From contig JAHHQY010000026.1 of NCBI GenBank assembly GCA_020026115.1, positions 1 to 20,622 of the forward strand: 20,622 nt of DNA. Reading direction: 5' to 3'. Both the position numbers and the translations under genes were made by a program. The notes beneath the pieces were generated by a model that saw only the letters and a list, made by a program, of their open reading frames with translations, searched no databases and had not been told where the DNA came from. Positions 1 through 7,116 of the stretch are shown here, in pieces (the stretch's first letter is position 1; every line of letters begins with the position of its first letter). The stretch is from Actinobacillus sp. (lineage in GTDB: Bacteria; Pseudomonadota; Gammaproteobacteria; Enterobacterales; Pasteurellaceae).

Positions 1-2
1 AA

Positions 3-77
3 CAAGAACTCGCCGATCCAAGTCTCGCCTGGCGAGGTTCAAGCAACCAAATTATCCATAGATTTAAGAAATTTTAA
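3..77 (+). CDS. C-terminal end of an unidentified protein (partial)
   Basis: An open frame enters from the left edge and ends at TAA 75-77, giving 24 residues that begin QELADPSLAW and end IIHRFKKF. The codons look ordinary for this genome, and a strong hairpin terminator starts five bases after the stop, which is the position expected for the end of a real gene. I do not recognise the protein from this short tail. The other two plus frames are less convincing: one stops at 59-61 and the other runs through the terminator. The assignment rests on position and the terminator only. Confidence 0.4.
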   Translation, partial: QELADPSLAWRGSSNQIIHRFKKF

Positions 78-81
78 TACT

Positions 82-111
82 AAAAAATCCGAGTTTAAGC
101 TCGGATTTTTT
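82..111. terminator. Bidirectional intrinsic terminator
   Basis: A perfect 12-bp stem, AAAAAATCCGAG (82-93) with CTCGGATTTTTT (100-111), closes a 6-base loop. It has a T-run on the plus-strand side and a matching A-run that becomes a U-run in minus-strand RNA. It sits between the convergent partial ORF and yheS, whose stop is at 116, so it can serve both. Confidence 0.85.
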
Positions 112-115
112 TATT

Positions 116-2038
116 TTAAGCCGTTGTATTTTCCATGCTTTCTAGGGCTTCTTGGGTTTCAAACCATTCCAATTCCACTTCTTCCAACTGCGCTTTACAT
201 GCCACTTGTTCTTGAATAAGGCGGGTGAGTTTGCTTTTATTTTCCGCCTCATACAGTGCAGGATCGGCAAGTTGGTTTTCCATTTCCGTAAGTTGAGCTT
301 GGTATTTTTCCATCTTTTGTTCTAATTGCGTCATTTTTTTGCGTAGCGGTGCGGTTTGTTGACGTAACATCGCTTCCAAGCGTTTTTGCTCTTTACGGTT
401 TAAGGCAGAATCCGCATTTTTCGGCGCGAGTTCTTTTTTCTCAGCTTGCTCTTGAGCATTGGTTTCCGCTAGCCATTTTTGGTAATCGGCTAAATCCCCT
501 TTAAAAGGTTCGACTTTTTTATCATGCACTAAATAAAACTCATCAACCGTATTGCGCAGTAAATGACGGTCATGGGAAACCACAACAAGCGAGCCTTCGT
601 AATCGACTAATGCCTCAGTTAAGGCTTGACGCATATCTAAATCCAAATGGTTGGTCGGTTCATCAAGTAAAAGCAAGTTTGGACGTTGCCAAACAATTAA
701 CGCTAGGACTAAGCGAGCTTTTTCGCCCCCTGAGAATTTTTGCACCGCCTCATTGACTTTATCGCCATGAAAGGCAAAACCGCCGAGATAATCTCGTAAT
801 TCTTGCTCTGTTTTTTCTGGCGCTAAACGTTGTAAATGCCACAAAGGGCTTTCTTCGGCGCGAAGCGTATCTAATTGATGTTGCGCAAAATAACCAAGTT
901 GTACGCCTTTAGCCAGTTTAAGAAGTCCATTTTTCGGCGCGAGTTCCCCTGCGAGTAATTTAATTAAGGTGGATTTCCCCGCGCCATTTTTTCCTAATAA
1001 GCCGATACGTGAACCTGGCACTAAATTAAGTTTAATGGCTTGCAAAATTTCGTAAAAATGATTTTCATCGCCGTAGCCTGCGCTGACTTTTTCCATAGAT
1101 AAAAGTGGATTAGGCAAAGAAAGTGGCGCTTGAAAATGAAATTTAAACGGATTATCCACATAAGCTGGCGCAATAAGTTCCATTTTTTCTAAGGCTTTCA
1201 TACGGCTTTGCGCTTGTTTTGCTTTGGTGGCTTTTGCTTTAAAACGATTGATATAGCTTTGCAAATGGTCAATTTTTAATTGTTGTTGACGATAAAGCGC
1301 ATTTTGCTGAGCAAGTTTTGTTGCGCGTTGAATTTCAAAAGAAGAGTAATCGCCCGTATATTCATTGAGTTTGCTTTGTTCAATATGCAAAATTTTGTTC
1401 ACAATAGGGTCTAAAAAATCCCTGTCGTGAGAAATTAAAACCAAAGTGCCAGGATATTGAGCTAACCAACGTTCTAGCCAAATTACCGCGTCTAAATCTA
1501 AGTGGTTGGTCGGTTCATCCAGCAGTAATAAATCAGACGGGCAAAGTAGCGCTTGGGCTAAGTTTAGGCGCATACGCCAACCCCCTGAGAAATCTTTCAC
1601 AGGAAGAGCGAGTTTTTCTTGGCTAAAGCCTAAGCCGTTAAGTAAGCTACTTGCACGCGCTTGGATTGTCCAGGCATCAATGTTATCTAATTGTTCGTGA
1701 ATATGCGCAATTTCGTGGCCATTATTCTGCGCATTTGCTTGGGCTAATTGTGCTTGTAAACGACAATATTCGCGATCGCCTTGAATAACATAATCTAAAG
1801 CGGAAATATCTAAGGCGGGCGTTTCTTGGTTCACCCAAGCTAAACGCCAAGTTTTAGGAAAACTAACTTCCCCGCCTTCAGCTGAAAGTTCGCCTTTTAA
1901 AAGGCTTAAAAGCGTGGATTTACCACAACCATTTTTGCCTACTAAGCCAACTTTTTGTCCAGGGGAAATGCTTGCCGTAGCGTTTTCGAGTAAGGTGGTT
2001 AAGCCTCGTTTTAAGGTTAAATTTGTGAATAAAATCAT
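116..2038 (-). CDS. yheS: YheS-type ABC-F ATPase, ribosome-associated translation factor
   Basis: This 640-residue protein has two ABC ATPase domains in tandem and no membrane segments, which is the ABC-F layout. The first domain shows Walker A GKNGCGKST at residues 34-42, a signature FSGGWRMRLNLAQ near 150 and Walker B LLLLDEPTNHLD near 170. The second shows GKNGAGKST near 350, FSGGEKARLVLA near 440 and LLLLDEPTNHLD near 460. A charged linker lies between the domains, and the last 90 residues are predicted coiled coil. Length and order match E. coli YheS (about 637 residues). ABC-F proteins bind the ribosomal E site and relieve stalled translation; the exact substrate of YheS is less settled. 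Two exact copies of the window's repeated motif lie in frame and encode ELAPKN twice. The start at 2038 gives the full first ABC domain; its ribosome binding site is weak. Confidence 0.93.
   Translation of the reverse strand: MILFTNLTLKRGLTTLLENATASISPGQKVGLVGKNGCGKSTLLSLLKGELSAEGGEVSFPKTWRLAWVNQETPALDISALDYVIQGDREYCRLQAQLAQANAQNNGHEIAHIHEQLDNIDAWTIQARASSLLNGLGFSQEKLALPVKDFSGGWRMRLNLAQALLCPSDLLLLDEPTNHLDLDAVIWLERWLAQYPGTLVLISHDRDFLDPIVNKILHIEQSKLNEYTGDYSSFEIQRATKLAQQNALYRQQQLKIDHLQSYINRFKAKATKAKQAQSRMKALEKMELIAPAYVDNPFKFHFQAPLSLPNPLLSMEKVSAGYGDENHFYEILQAIKLNLVPGSRIGLLGKNGAGKSTLIKLLAGELAPKNGLLKLAKGVQLGYFAQHQLDTLRAEESPLWHLQRLAPEKTEQELRDYLGGFAFHGDKVNEAVQKFSGGEKARLVLALIVWQRPNLLLLDEPTNHLDLDMRQALTEALVDYEGSLVVVSHDRHLLRNTVDEFYLVHDKKVEPFKGDLADYQKWLAETNAQEQAEKKELAPKNADSALNRKEQKRLEAMLRQQTAPLRKKMTQLEQKMEKYQAQLTEMENQLADPALYEAENKSKLTRLIQEQVACKAQLEEVELEWFETQEALESMENTTA
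415..433 (-). repeat. Uptake-signal-like motif, copy 1 (inside yheS)
   Basis: On the minus strand this reads GAACTCGCGCCGAAAAATG, an exact 19-base match to copy 2. It is in frame in yheS, where it encodes ELAPKN in the linker between the second ABC domain and the coiled coil. Confidence 0.8.
853..866 (-). repeat. Degenerate uptake-signal-like motif, copy 3 (inside yheS)
   Basis: The minus strand reads GCTTCGCGCCGAAGAAAG, keeping the core TCGCGCCGAA but losing the A-tract to a G. It encodes LRAEES in yheS. It could be a decayed copy or chance, given the coding constraint. Confidence 0.4.
928..946 (-). repeat. Uptake-signal-like motif, copy 2 (inside yheS)
   Basis: The minus strand reads GAACTCGCGCCGAAAAATG followed by G, matching the intergenic copies at 4770-4809. 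In frame it encodes ELAPKN just after the helix following the second Walker A, where E. coli YheS as I recall it also carries ELAP. The motif may therefore have settled on a tolerant protein site. Confidence 0.8.
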
Positions 2039-2091
2039 AATAAAAGCAAAAATAAAAAAGAAATGGCTAGAATTTTACGTGTTCTGTAAGC

Positions 2092-2116
2092 AAAAAGCAC
2101 CTACAAGGTGCTTTTT
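2092..2116 (-). terminator. Intrinsic terminator of the small membrane-protein gene
   Basis: AAAAAGCACC (2092-2101) pairs perfectly with GGTGCTTTTT (2107-2116) around a 5-base loop. In minus-strand RNA it begins five bases past the stop of the small membrane-protein gene (2121) and ends in a U-run. It separates that gene from yheS, so yheS probably has its own promoter in 2039-2091, where I see no strong -35/-10 pair. Confidence 0.8.
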
Positions 2117-2120
2117 TAGC

Positions 2121-2348
2121 TTATTTTTTACGGCGATAGCGAATAATTTTGGCGATGTAATATAAATTGACCAAAACGACAAATAAATTAAGCCCCGCTA
2201 CGGGAATGGAGTCTTTTAAAAAGCCGTAAATCACAAAAAAGGTAGCCCCAAGCGTATTGACCACGCGTAGTTTTAAAATGTCTTTCAGCATAAAAGAGCC
2301 GGCAATAATAAACATGGCTAAATAGCCTAAAATTTCAATATAATTCAT
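2121..2348 (-). CDS. Small YgjV-like inner-membrane protein
   Basis: This 75-residue protein is almost wholly hydrophobic, with three likely membrane helices at about residues 5-22, 30-45 and 50-67, and ends in a basic IIRYRRKK tail that would sit in the cytoplasm. The pattern IEILGYLAMF, MLKDILKLRVVNTLG, FVIYGFL resembles short proteins of the YgjV-like membrane family, whose function is not established; similarity is by eye only. The start at 2348 has a good ribosome binding site, AAGGAAC, seven bases upstream of ATG. It is followed by its own terminator, so it appears to be a one-gene unit. No function is proposed. Confidence 0.75.
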   Translation of the reverse strand: MNYIEILGYLAMFIIAGSFMLKDILKLRVVNTLGATFFVIYGFLKDSIPVAGLNLFVVLVNLYYIAKIIRYRRKK

Positions 2349-2425
2349 AATGTTCCTTAAAATAAAATTGGGCGATTATAACGAATAAAAGCGAAAAAGA
2401 AAGGAAAAAAGGCGATTTTTCTATT

Positions 2426-2453
2426 TTGGAATTAAGCTAATATCCGCTAGAAT
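2426..2453 (+). promoter_or_regulatory. Candidate sigma-70 promoter for rraB
   Basis: TTGGAA (2426-2431) and TAGAAT (2448-2453) are separated by 16 bp. The -10 box lies 29 bp upstream of the rraB ATG. Confidence 0.5.
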
Positions 2454-2482
2454 GCCTTTTTATTTATACATAAGGATGAATT

Positions 2483-2884
2483 ATGCAAGCTGAACAATTA
2501 GCTGAATTACAAAACGAAACGCGTGAAATTATCGCTGATTTATTAAACGATGGTAGCGATCCTGATGCCCTTTATATTATTGAGCATCATATTGCCCACG
2601 AAGATTTCGCTAAATTAGAAAAAATTGCTGTGGAAATTTTCAAATTAGGTTTTGAAGTGGCCGATGCAGAAGAGTTTGAGGAAGAAGGTCGCACCATTTA
2701 TGGCTTTGACGCCTTAAGCGAAGCGAAATTAAACGCGGAAGTAATCGATGCGGAACAAGCCAAAATTATTCCTATCGTGGAAAAATTCGCAGGAATTTAT
2801 GACGGTTGGGGAACCTATTTTGAAGACCCAAACGGTGAAGATGATGAATTTAGCGATGACGTTGAATTTTTTGATGAAGACTAA
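2483..2884 (+). CDS. rraB: RraB, ribonuclease E activity regulator
   Basis: The 133-residue acidic protein carries the RraB hallmarks: an N-terminal helix with LLNDGSDPDALYIIEHH, then FEKLEK/FKLGFEV-type helices, and the conserved block YDGWGTYFEDPNGEDDE followed by a very acidic tail. RraB binds the C-terminal scaffold of RNase E in the cytoplasm and inhibits it, changing degradosome composition and mRNA decay. Length is close to E. coli RraB (138). The start is set by an AAGGA site at 2472-2476, six bases before the ATG. It is a single-gene unit, with a promoter candidate just upstream and a perfect hairpin terminator made of two inverted copies of the window's repeated motif 13 bases after the stop. 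Confidence 0.95.
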   Translation: MQAEQLAELQNETREIIADLLNDGSDPDALYIIEHHIAHEDFAKLEKIAVEIFKLGFEVADAEEFEEEGRTIYGFDALSEAKLNAEVIDAEQAKIIPIVEKFAGIYDGWGTYFEDPNGEDDEFSDDVEFFDED

Positions 2885-2896
2885 TTTTTAAAGTCA

Positions 2897-2934
2897 CTCG
2901 CGCCGAAAAAAAGTCGGATATTTTTCGGCGCGAG
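2897..2934 (+). terminator. rraB terminator built from two inverted motif copies (4 and 5)
   Basis: CTCGCGCCGAAAAA (2897-2910) and TTTTTCGGCGCGAG (2921-2934) form a perfect 14-bp stem with a 10-base loop. T-rich sequence follows (TATTTTCTTTTTTTCC). Each arm is one copy of the motif seen across the window, in head-to-head orientation. Confidence 0.85.
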
Positions 2935-2968
2935 AGCCTATTTTCTTTTTTTCCTTTCTAAAATATTA

Positions 2969-3015
2969 CAATCCCCTTGCAATCTTGTAACAAAAAAACA
3001 ATTCCCTTGTAGCAA
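2969..3015 (+). repeat. Paired box repeat upstream of the YidE-type gene, possible operator
   Basis: CAATCCCCTTG (2969-2979) recurs as CAATTCCCTTG (2999-3009), exactly 30 bp later. TTGTAACAA (2985-2993), a perfect palindrome about its central A, recurs as TTGTAGCAA (3007-3015), with one mismatch. The pattern lies 55-100 bp upstream of the promoter candidate. I know of no matching regulator. Confidence 0.35.
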
Positions 3016-3069
3016 AGTGAGCGAAAAGGAAAATTTTTCCTGATTGCTTGCGCTCTTTTGGCTAAGAAG

Positions 3070-3078
3070 TGCTATATT
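3070..3078 (+). promoter_or_regulatory. Extended -10 promoter for the YidE-type gene
   Basis: TGCTATATT (3070-3078) is an extended -10 element (TGn plus TATATT) 30 bp upstream of the ATG. No good -35 lies at 16-18 bp, as is common for extended -10 promoters. Confidence 0.45.
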
Positions 3079-3108
3079 TAAGACAGTTTTTCGATTTTAG
3101 AGGTAACT

Positions 3109-4767
3109 ATGAGTGACATTGCAGTAACGATAATTTTGCTCGCTTTAGCCGCAACCATTGGGCTTTGGATTGGGCATTGGAAATTTAAAGGCGTGGGCTT
3201 AGGTATTGGCGGGGTGCTATTTGGGGGCATTATCGTCGCTCACTTTACTCAACAATCTCAAATTCAAATGGATGTGCGCACGATGCATTTTATCCAAGAG
3301 TTTGGCTTAATTTTGTTTGTGTACACCATTGGAATTCAAGTCGGTCCAGGTTTTTTCGCTTCTTTGCGTGAATCGGGTTTAAAACTTAATGGCTTAGCGG
3401 GCTTAATTGTGCTATTGGGCGCGGCGATTGTTATTGCCATTTATAAAATTTTTGATGTGCCTTTGGATATTATTCTTGGTGTGTATTCGGGGGCGGTAAC
3501 CAATACGCCCGCACTTGGGGCCGGCCAACAAATTTTAGGTGAGCTAGGCATGGAAGGCATTACCGGAACTATGGGTATGGCTTATGCTATGGCCTATCCT
3601 TTTGGTATTTGCGGTATTTTGCTTTCTATGTGGCTTATTCGTTTATTTTTTAATGTCAAAGTTGACGAAGAAGCCAAAGCATTTCAAAAAGCCAGCGGAC
3701 AAGATAAATCACGTTTAGAAAGTTTAAACATTAAAGTGACGAATCCTAATTTAGACGGCTTAACATTATCTGAAATTCCAGGTTTTGAAGGCGATGAAGT
3801 GGTTTGTTCGCGCTTAAAACATTTAGATAACATCAGTGTTCCTAGAGTGGATACGCAAATTTACCTGAATGATGTGTTGCATTTAGTTGGTGAAATGGAC
3901 GCCTTGCATAAAATGCAATTAATTATTGGGGAAAAAATCGAGGTTCCGCAGAAACAGTTTGCCGGTTATTTACGCTCTGAACGCGTGGTGGTAACGAATG
4001 AAAAAGTGCTGGGCAAAAAAATTCGCGCTTTAGGCATTCATGAAAAATATGGCGTTGTGATTTCGCGCTTAAATCGTGCGGGGATTGAATTAGTTCCAAC
4101 CTCAAGCACAAGTTTACAATTTGGGGATGTGTTGCATATTGTTGGTCAAAGCGAAATGATTGATAAAGTTGCGGATTTAATTGGTAATACCAAACAAAAA
4201 TTGCAACAAGTTCAAATGCTTCCTGTGTTTATTGGTATTGGGCTTGGGGTTTTATTAGGGCAAATTCCATTCCATATTCCTGGTTTCCCTGTGGCTTTAA
4301 AATTGGGTTTAGCGGGCGGTCCTTTGGTCGTAGCGTTAATTTTATCGCGTATCGGATCTATTGGTAAATTGTATTGGTTTATGCCACCGAGTGCTAACTT
4401 AGCCTTGCGTGAAATTGGTATTGTCCTTTTCCTTGCTGTTGTGGGCTTAAAATCAGGCGGACATTTTATCGACACCTTAGTTTATGGCTCAGGTTTAGAA
4501 TGGATGGGCTACGGCTTATTTATTACCTTACTGCCTTTATTGATTGTGGGCGTTTTAGCAAGAATGTATTTTGGAATGAATTATCTTACCATGTGCGGTT
4601 TGCTTGCAGGTTCTATGACCGATCCGCCCGCTTTAGCTTTTGCTAATGCCATTAAAGAAGAAAGTGGGGCAGCGGCACTTTCATACGCTACGGTTTATCC
4701 TTTGGTGATGTTCTTGCGGATTATTTCACCGCAACTTCTCGCTATTTTACTTTGGTCCTTCCTATAA
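3109..4767 (+). CDS. yidE: YidE-family AAE transporter with two RCK_C (TrkA-C) domains
   Basis: This 552-residue inner-membrane protein aligns by eye along its whole length with E. coli YidE (553). The order is about five membrane helices (residues 4-180) with the conserved FGLILFVYTIGIQVGPGFF and SGAVTNTPALGAGQQ, then two cytoplasmic TrkA-C domains at about 200-275 and 285-365. A second membrane half carries GKLYWFMPPSANLALRE and AGSMTDPPALAFAN. The repeated TNTPALG/TDPPALA elements are the internal-repeat signature of the aspartate:alanine exchanger (AAE) family. The substrate of YidE is not established, so 'transporter' is a family-level call. The start has an AGAGG site five bases upstream. 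It is monocistronic, with a bidirectional terminator right after the stop shared with convergent parC. Confidence 0.93.
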   Translation: MSDIAVTIILLALAATIGLWIGHWKFKGVGLGIGGVLFGGIIVAHFTQQSQIQMDVRTMHFIQEFGLILFVYTIGIQVGPGFFASLRESGLKLNGLAGLIVLLGAAIVIAIYKIFDVPLDIILGVYSGAVTNTPALGAGQQILGELGMEGITGTMGMAYAMAYPFGICGILLSMWLIRLFFNVKVDEEAKAFQKASGQDKSRLESLNIKVTNPNLDGLTLSEIPGFEGDEVVCSRLKHLDNISVPRVDTQIYLNDVLHLVGEMDALHKMQLIIGEKIEVPQKQFAGYLRSERVVVTNEKVLGKKIRALGIHEKYGVVISRLNRAGIELVPTSSTSLQFGDVLHIVGQSEMIDKVADLIGNTKQKLQQVQMLPVFIGIGLGVLLGQIPFHIPGFPVALKLGLAGGPLVVALILSRIGSIGKLYWFMPPSANLALREIGIVLFLAVVGLKSGGHFIDTLVYGSGLEWMGYGLFITLLPLLIVGVLARMYFGMNYLTMCGLLAGSMTDPPALAFANAIKEESGAAALSYATVYPLVMFLRIISPQLLAILLWSFL

Positions 4768-4769
4768 AA

Positions 4770-4809
4770 AACTCGCGCCGAAAAAAATGACCATTTTTCG
4801 GCGCGAGTT
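4770..4809. terminator. Bidirectional terminator built from inverted motif copies 6 and 7
   Basis: AACTCGCGCCGAAAAA (4770-4785) and TTTTTCGGCGCGAGTT (4794-4809) make a perfect 16-bp stem with an 8-base loop. A T-run follows on the plus side (TATTTTT) and an A-run precedes it for the minus side. It lies between the stop of the YidE-type gene and the stop of parC, ending both. Both arms are full copies of the window's motif. Confidence 0.9.
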
Positions 4810-4821
4810 ATTTTTAAGAGT

Positions 4822-7068
4822 TTATTCTTCCTTTAAAATTTCAATTTCACAATCATAACGCACGCCTCGTGGAAGGCTTGTACCTTTACGTCCACGTTCA
4901 GCACGGAATTTTTGTAAATCTTTTGCTTTTAAAGTAATTTTGCGTTTTCCAGAATAGAAAATTAAGCCATCATTTTCATTGATTAAGTATAAACGAGCTA
5001 ATAAATCGCTTCTTTCTTGCGCTTCTTTAGCATGAATATTCATAATCTTATTGCCTTTACCTTTACTTAAAATGGGTAAATCCGTTACAGGGAAAATTAA
5101 CATTTTGCCTGCTTGGCTTATGGCTACGAGTAAGTTTTTTTCCTCTGTAATAAATTGAGGCGTTAAAACTTGGGCATTTTCAGGTAAGGAAATTAAGGCT
5201 TTTCCTGCTTTATTGCGCGTAGTTAAATCTTTTAAATGGCAAATAAAACCGTAACCTGCATCAGAAGCCATTAAAATAGGTTGTTCTTCTTCGCCCATTA
5301 AAATCGTCGTGACGCTTGCGCCTAAAGGTAAATTTAATTTTCCTGTAAGTGGCTCACCTTGCGAGCGCGCGGAAGGCAAACTTAAAGGTTCAACGGCATA
5401 ACTACGTCCCGTGCTATCTAAAAATAATGCGGGCTGATTGCTTTTTCCCAGAGCGTGGGCAAGATAAGCATCGCCGGCTTTATAATTAAGATTTTTTACA
5501 TCAATTTCATGACCTTTAGCACAGCGCGCCCAGCCCATTTCAGAAAGTACGACGGTAACCGCTTCGGTTGGCAACATTTCGCTTTCACTAATGGCTTTCG
5601 CTTCGGCTCGTTCCACAATAGGGGAACGGCGCGGGCTTGAGAATGTTTTAGCATCTTGTTGAATTTCTTTTTTTAGCAACGTATTTAAACGGCGTTCGGA
5701 AGCTAAAATTTGCTCGAGATGAGTGCGTTCAGAAGCTAAATCATCACATTCTGCCTGTAAGGCGGTTTCTTCTAATTTCACTAATTGACGCAAACGTAAA
5801 TTTAAAATCGCATCGGTTTGTTCTTCACTTAGAGCAAAACGTTGCATTAAAATGGCTTTCGGTTTGTCTTCGTTGCGAATAATGTGGATCACTTCATCAA
5901 TATTTAAAAAGGCAATCATTAAGCCTTGTAAAATATGCAAGCGCGCTAAAACTTTATCTAAACGATATTGCAAACGACGACGTACGGTATTTCGACGAAA
6001 ATCTAACCATTCAGTTAAAATTGTCAGTAAATTTTTCACCGCAGGTTTATTATCTAACCCGATCATATTCATATTAACGCGGTAAGATTTTTCTAAATCA
6101 GTCGTAGCAAAAAGGTGCGCCATTAAAGCCTCTGTATCCACGCGGTTTGAGCGCGGTACTAAAACGATACGAATAGGGTTTTCATGGTCGGCTTCATCTC
6201 GAATATCTTCCACCATAGGCAATTTTTTCGCCGACATTTGATCGGCAATTTGCGTAATAATTTTGCTCGGGGACGCTTGATGGGGAAGAGCAGTAATGAC
6301 AATTTCACCGTTTTCTTTTTTCCATACGGCGCGCATTTTTAAGGAACCACGCCCTTTCGCATACATTTTTTCAATTTCTGCTTTTGGCGTAATAATTTCC
6401 GCTTCGGTTGGATAATCCGGCCCTTGTACGACAGTGAGTAAATCTTTTAAGGTCGTAGCAGGGTTATCGATCAACATTGTTGTTGCCGTTGCGATTTCAT
6501 CTAAATTATGCGGTGGAATGTCGGTGGCCATCCCTACGGCAATACCTGTTGTGCCGTTAAGTAAAATATGCGGTAAACGGGCAGGTAAATATTGTGGCTC
6601 CATTAAAGTGCCATCAAAGTTAGGTTGAAAATCTACCGTACCTTGACCTAATTCATTGAGTAACACTTCAGAAATTTTACCAAGACGCGATTCGGTATAA
6701 CGCATCGCCGCAAAGGATTTAGGGTCATCTGCCGCCCCCCAGTTTCCTTGCCCATCAATAAGCGGATAGCGATAAGAAAAAGGTTGCGCCATCAGCACCA
6801 TAGCTTCATAACAGGCGCTATCGCCATGCGGGTGAAATTTACCTAATACGTCACCGACTGTACGCGCCGATTTTTTGTATTTGGCACTGGCATTAAGGCC
6901 AAGCTCGCTCATGGCATAAATAATACGACGTTGTACCGGTTTTAAGCCGTCACCAATAAAAGGTAAGGCTCGATCCATGATAACGTACATGGAATAATTT
7001 AAATACGCACTTTCCGTAAAGTGGCGAATAGGCATTTGCTCAATGCCTTCATAATTAATTTCGTTCAT
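4822..7068 (-). CDS. parC: DNA topoisomerase IV subunit A
   Basis: ParC (748 residues; E. coli 752) is the DNA-breaking subunit of topoisomerase IV, which decatenates daughter chromosomes using ATP hydrolysed by ParE. The N-terminal breakage-reunion domain shows GLKPVQRRI at 41-49 and the catalytic tyrosine in AMRYTESRLG at Tyr124. The quinolone-resistance region HPHGDSACYEAM has Ser84 and Glu88, which are the wild-type residues. A C-terminal beta-propeller region from about 500 to the end includes RGVRYDCEIEIL. It lies 48 bp downstream of parE in the same direction, so the two subunits are very probably co-transcribed. The gap contains one motif copy and no terminator. The ATG at 7068 gives the expected N-terminus but has no clear ribosome binding site. 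Confidence 0.97.
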   Translation of the reverse strand: MNEINYEGIEQMPIRHFTESAYLNYSMYVIMDRALPFIGDGLKPVQRRIIYAMSELGLNASAKYKKSARTVGDVLGKFHPHGDSACYEAMVLMAQPFSYRYPLIDGQGNWGAADDPKSFAAMRYTESRLGKISEVLLNELGQGTVDFQPNFDGTLMEPQYLPARLPHILLNGTTGIAVGMATDIPPHNLDEIATATTMLIDNPATTLKDLLTVVQGPDYPTEAEIITPKAEIEKMYAKGRGSLKMRAVWKKENGEIVITALPHQASPSKIITQIADQMSAKKLPMVEDIRDEADHENPIRIVLVPRSNRVDTEALMAHLFATTDLEKSYRVNMNMIGLDNKPAVKNLLTILTEWLDFRRNTVRRRLQYRLDKVLARLHILQGLMIAFLNIDEVIHIIRNEDKPKAILMQRFALSEEQTDAILNLRLRQLVKLEETALQAECDDLASERTHLEQILASERRLNTLLKKEIQQDAKTFSSPRRSPIVERAEAKAISESEMLPTEAVTVVLSEMGWARCAKGHEIDVKNLNYKAGDAYLAHALGKSNQPALFLDSTGRSYAVEPLSLPSARSQGEPLTGKLNLPLGASVTTILMGEEEQPILMASDAGYGFICHLKDLTTRNKAGKALISLPENAQVLTPQFITEEKNLLVAISQAGKMLIFPVTDLPILSKGKGNKIMNIHAKEAQERSDLLARLYLINENDGLIFYSGKRKITLKAKDLQKFRAERGRKGTSLPRGVRYDCEIEILKEE

Positions 7069-7094
7069 AGTGTTTCAATAAAGTTGTAAGATGA

Positions 7095-7113
7095 GTTTGC
7101 GCCGAAAAATGGG
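7095..7113 (+). repeat. Uptake-signal-like motif, copy 8 (parE-parC gap)
   Basis: GTTTGCGCCGAAAAATGGG keeps the core and the AAAAATGG tail, with TTT in place of CTC at the left. It is unpaired and lies in the short gap between the two topoisomerase IV genes. Confidence 0.65.
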
Positions 7114-7116
7114 AGA

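Noticed and set aside
8..24. GAACTCGCCGATCCAAG as another motif copy
   Set aside because: It lacks the central GC of the core and the A-tract; in the partial ORF it simply encodes ELADPS.
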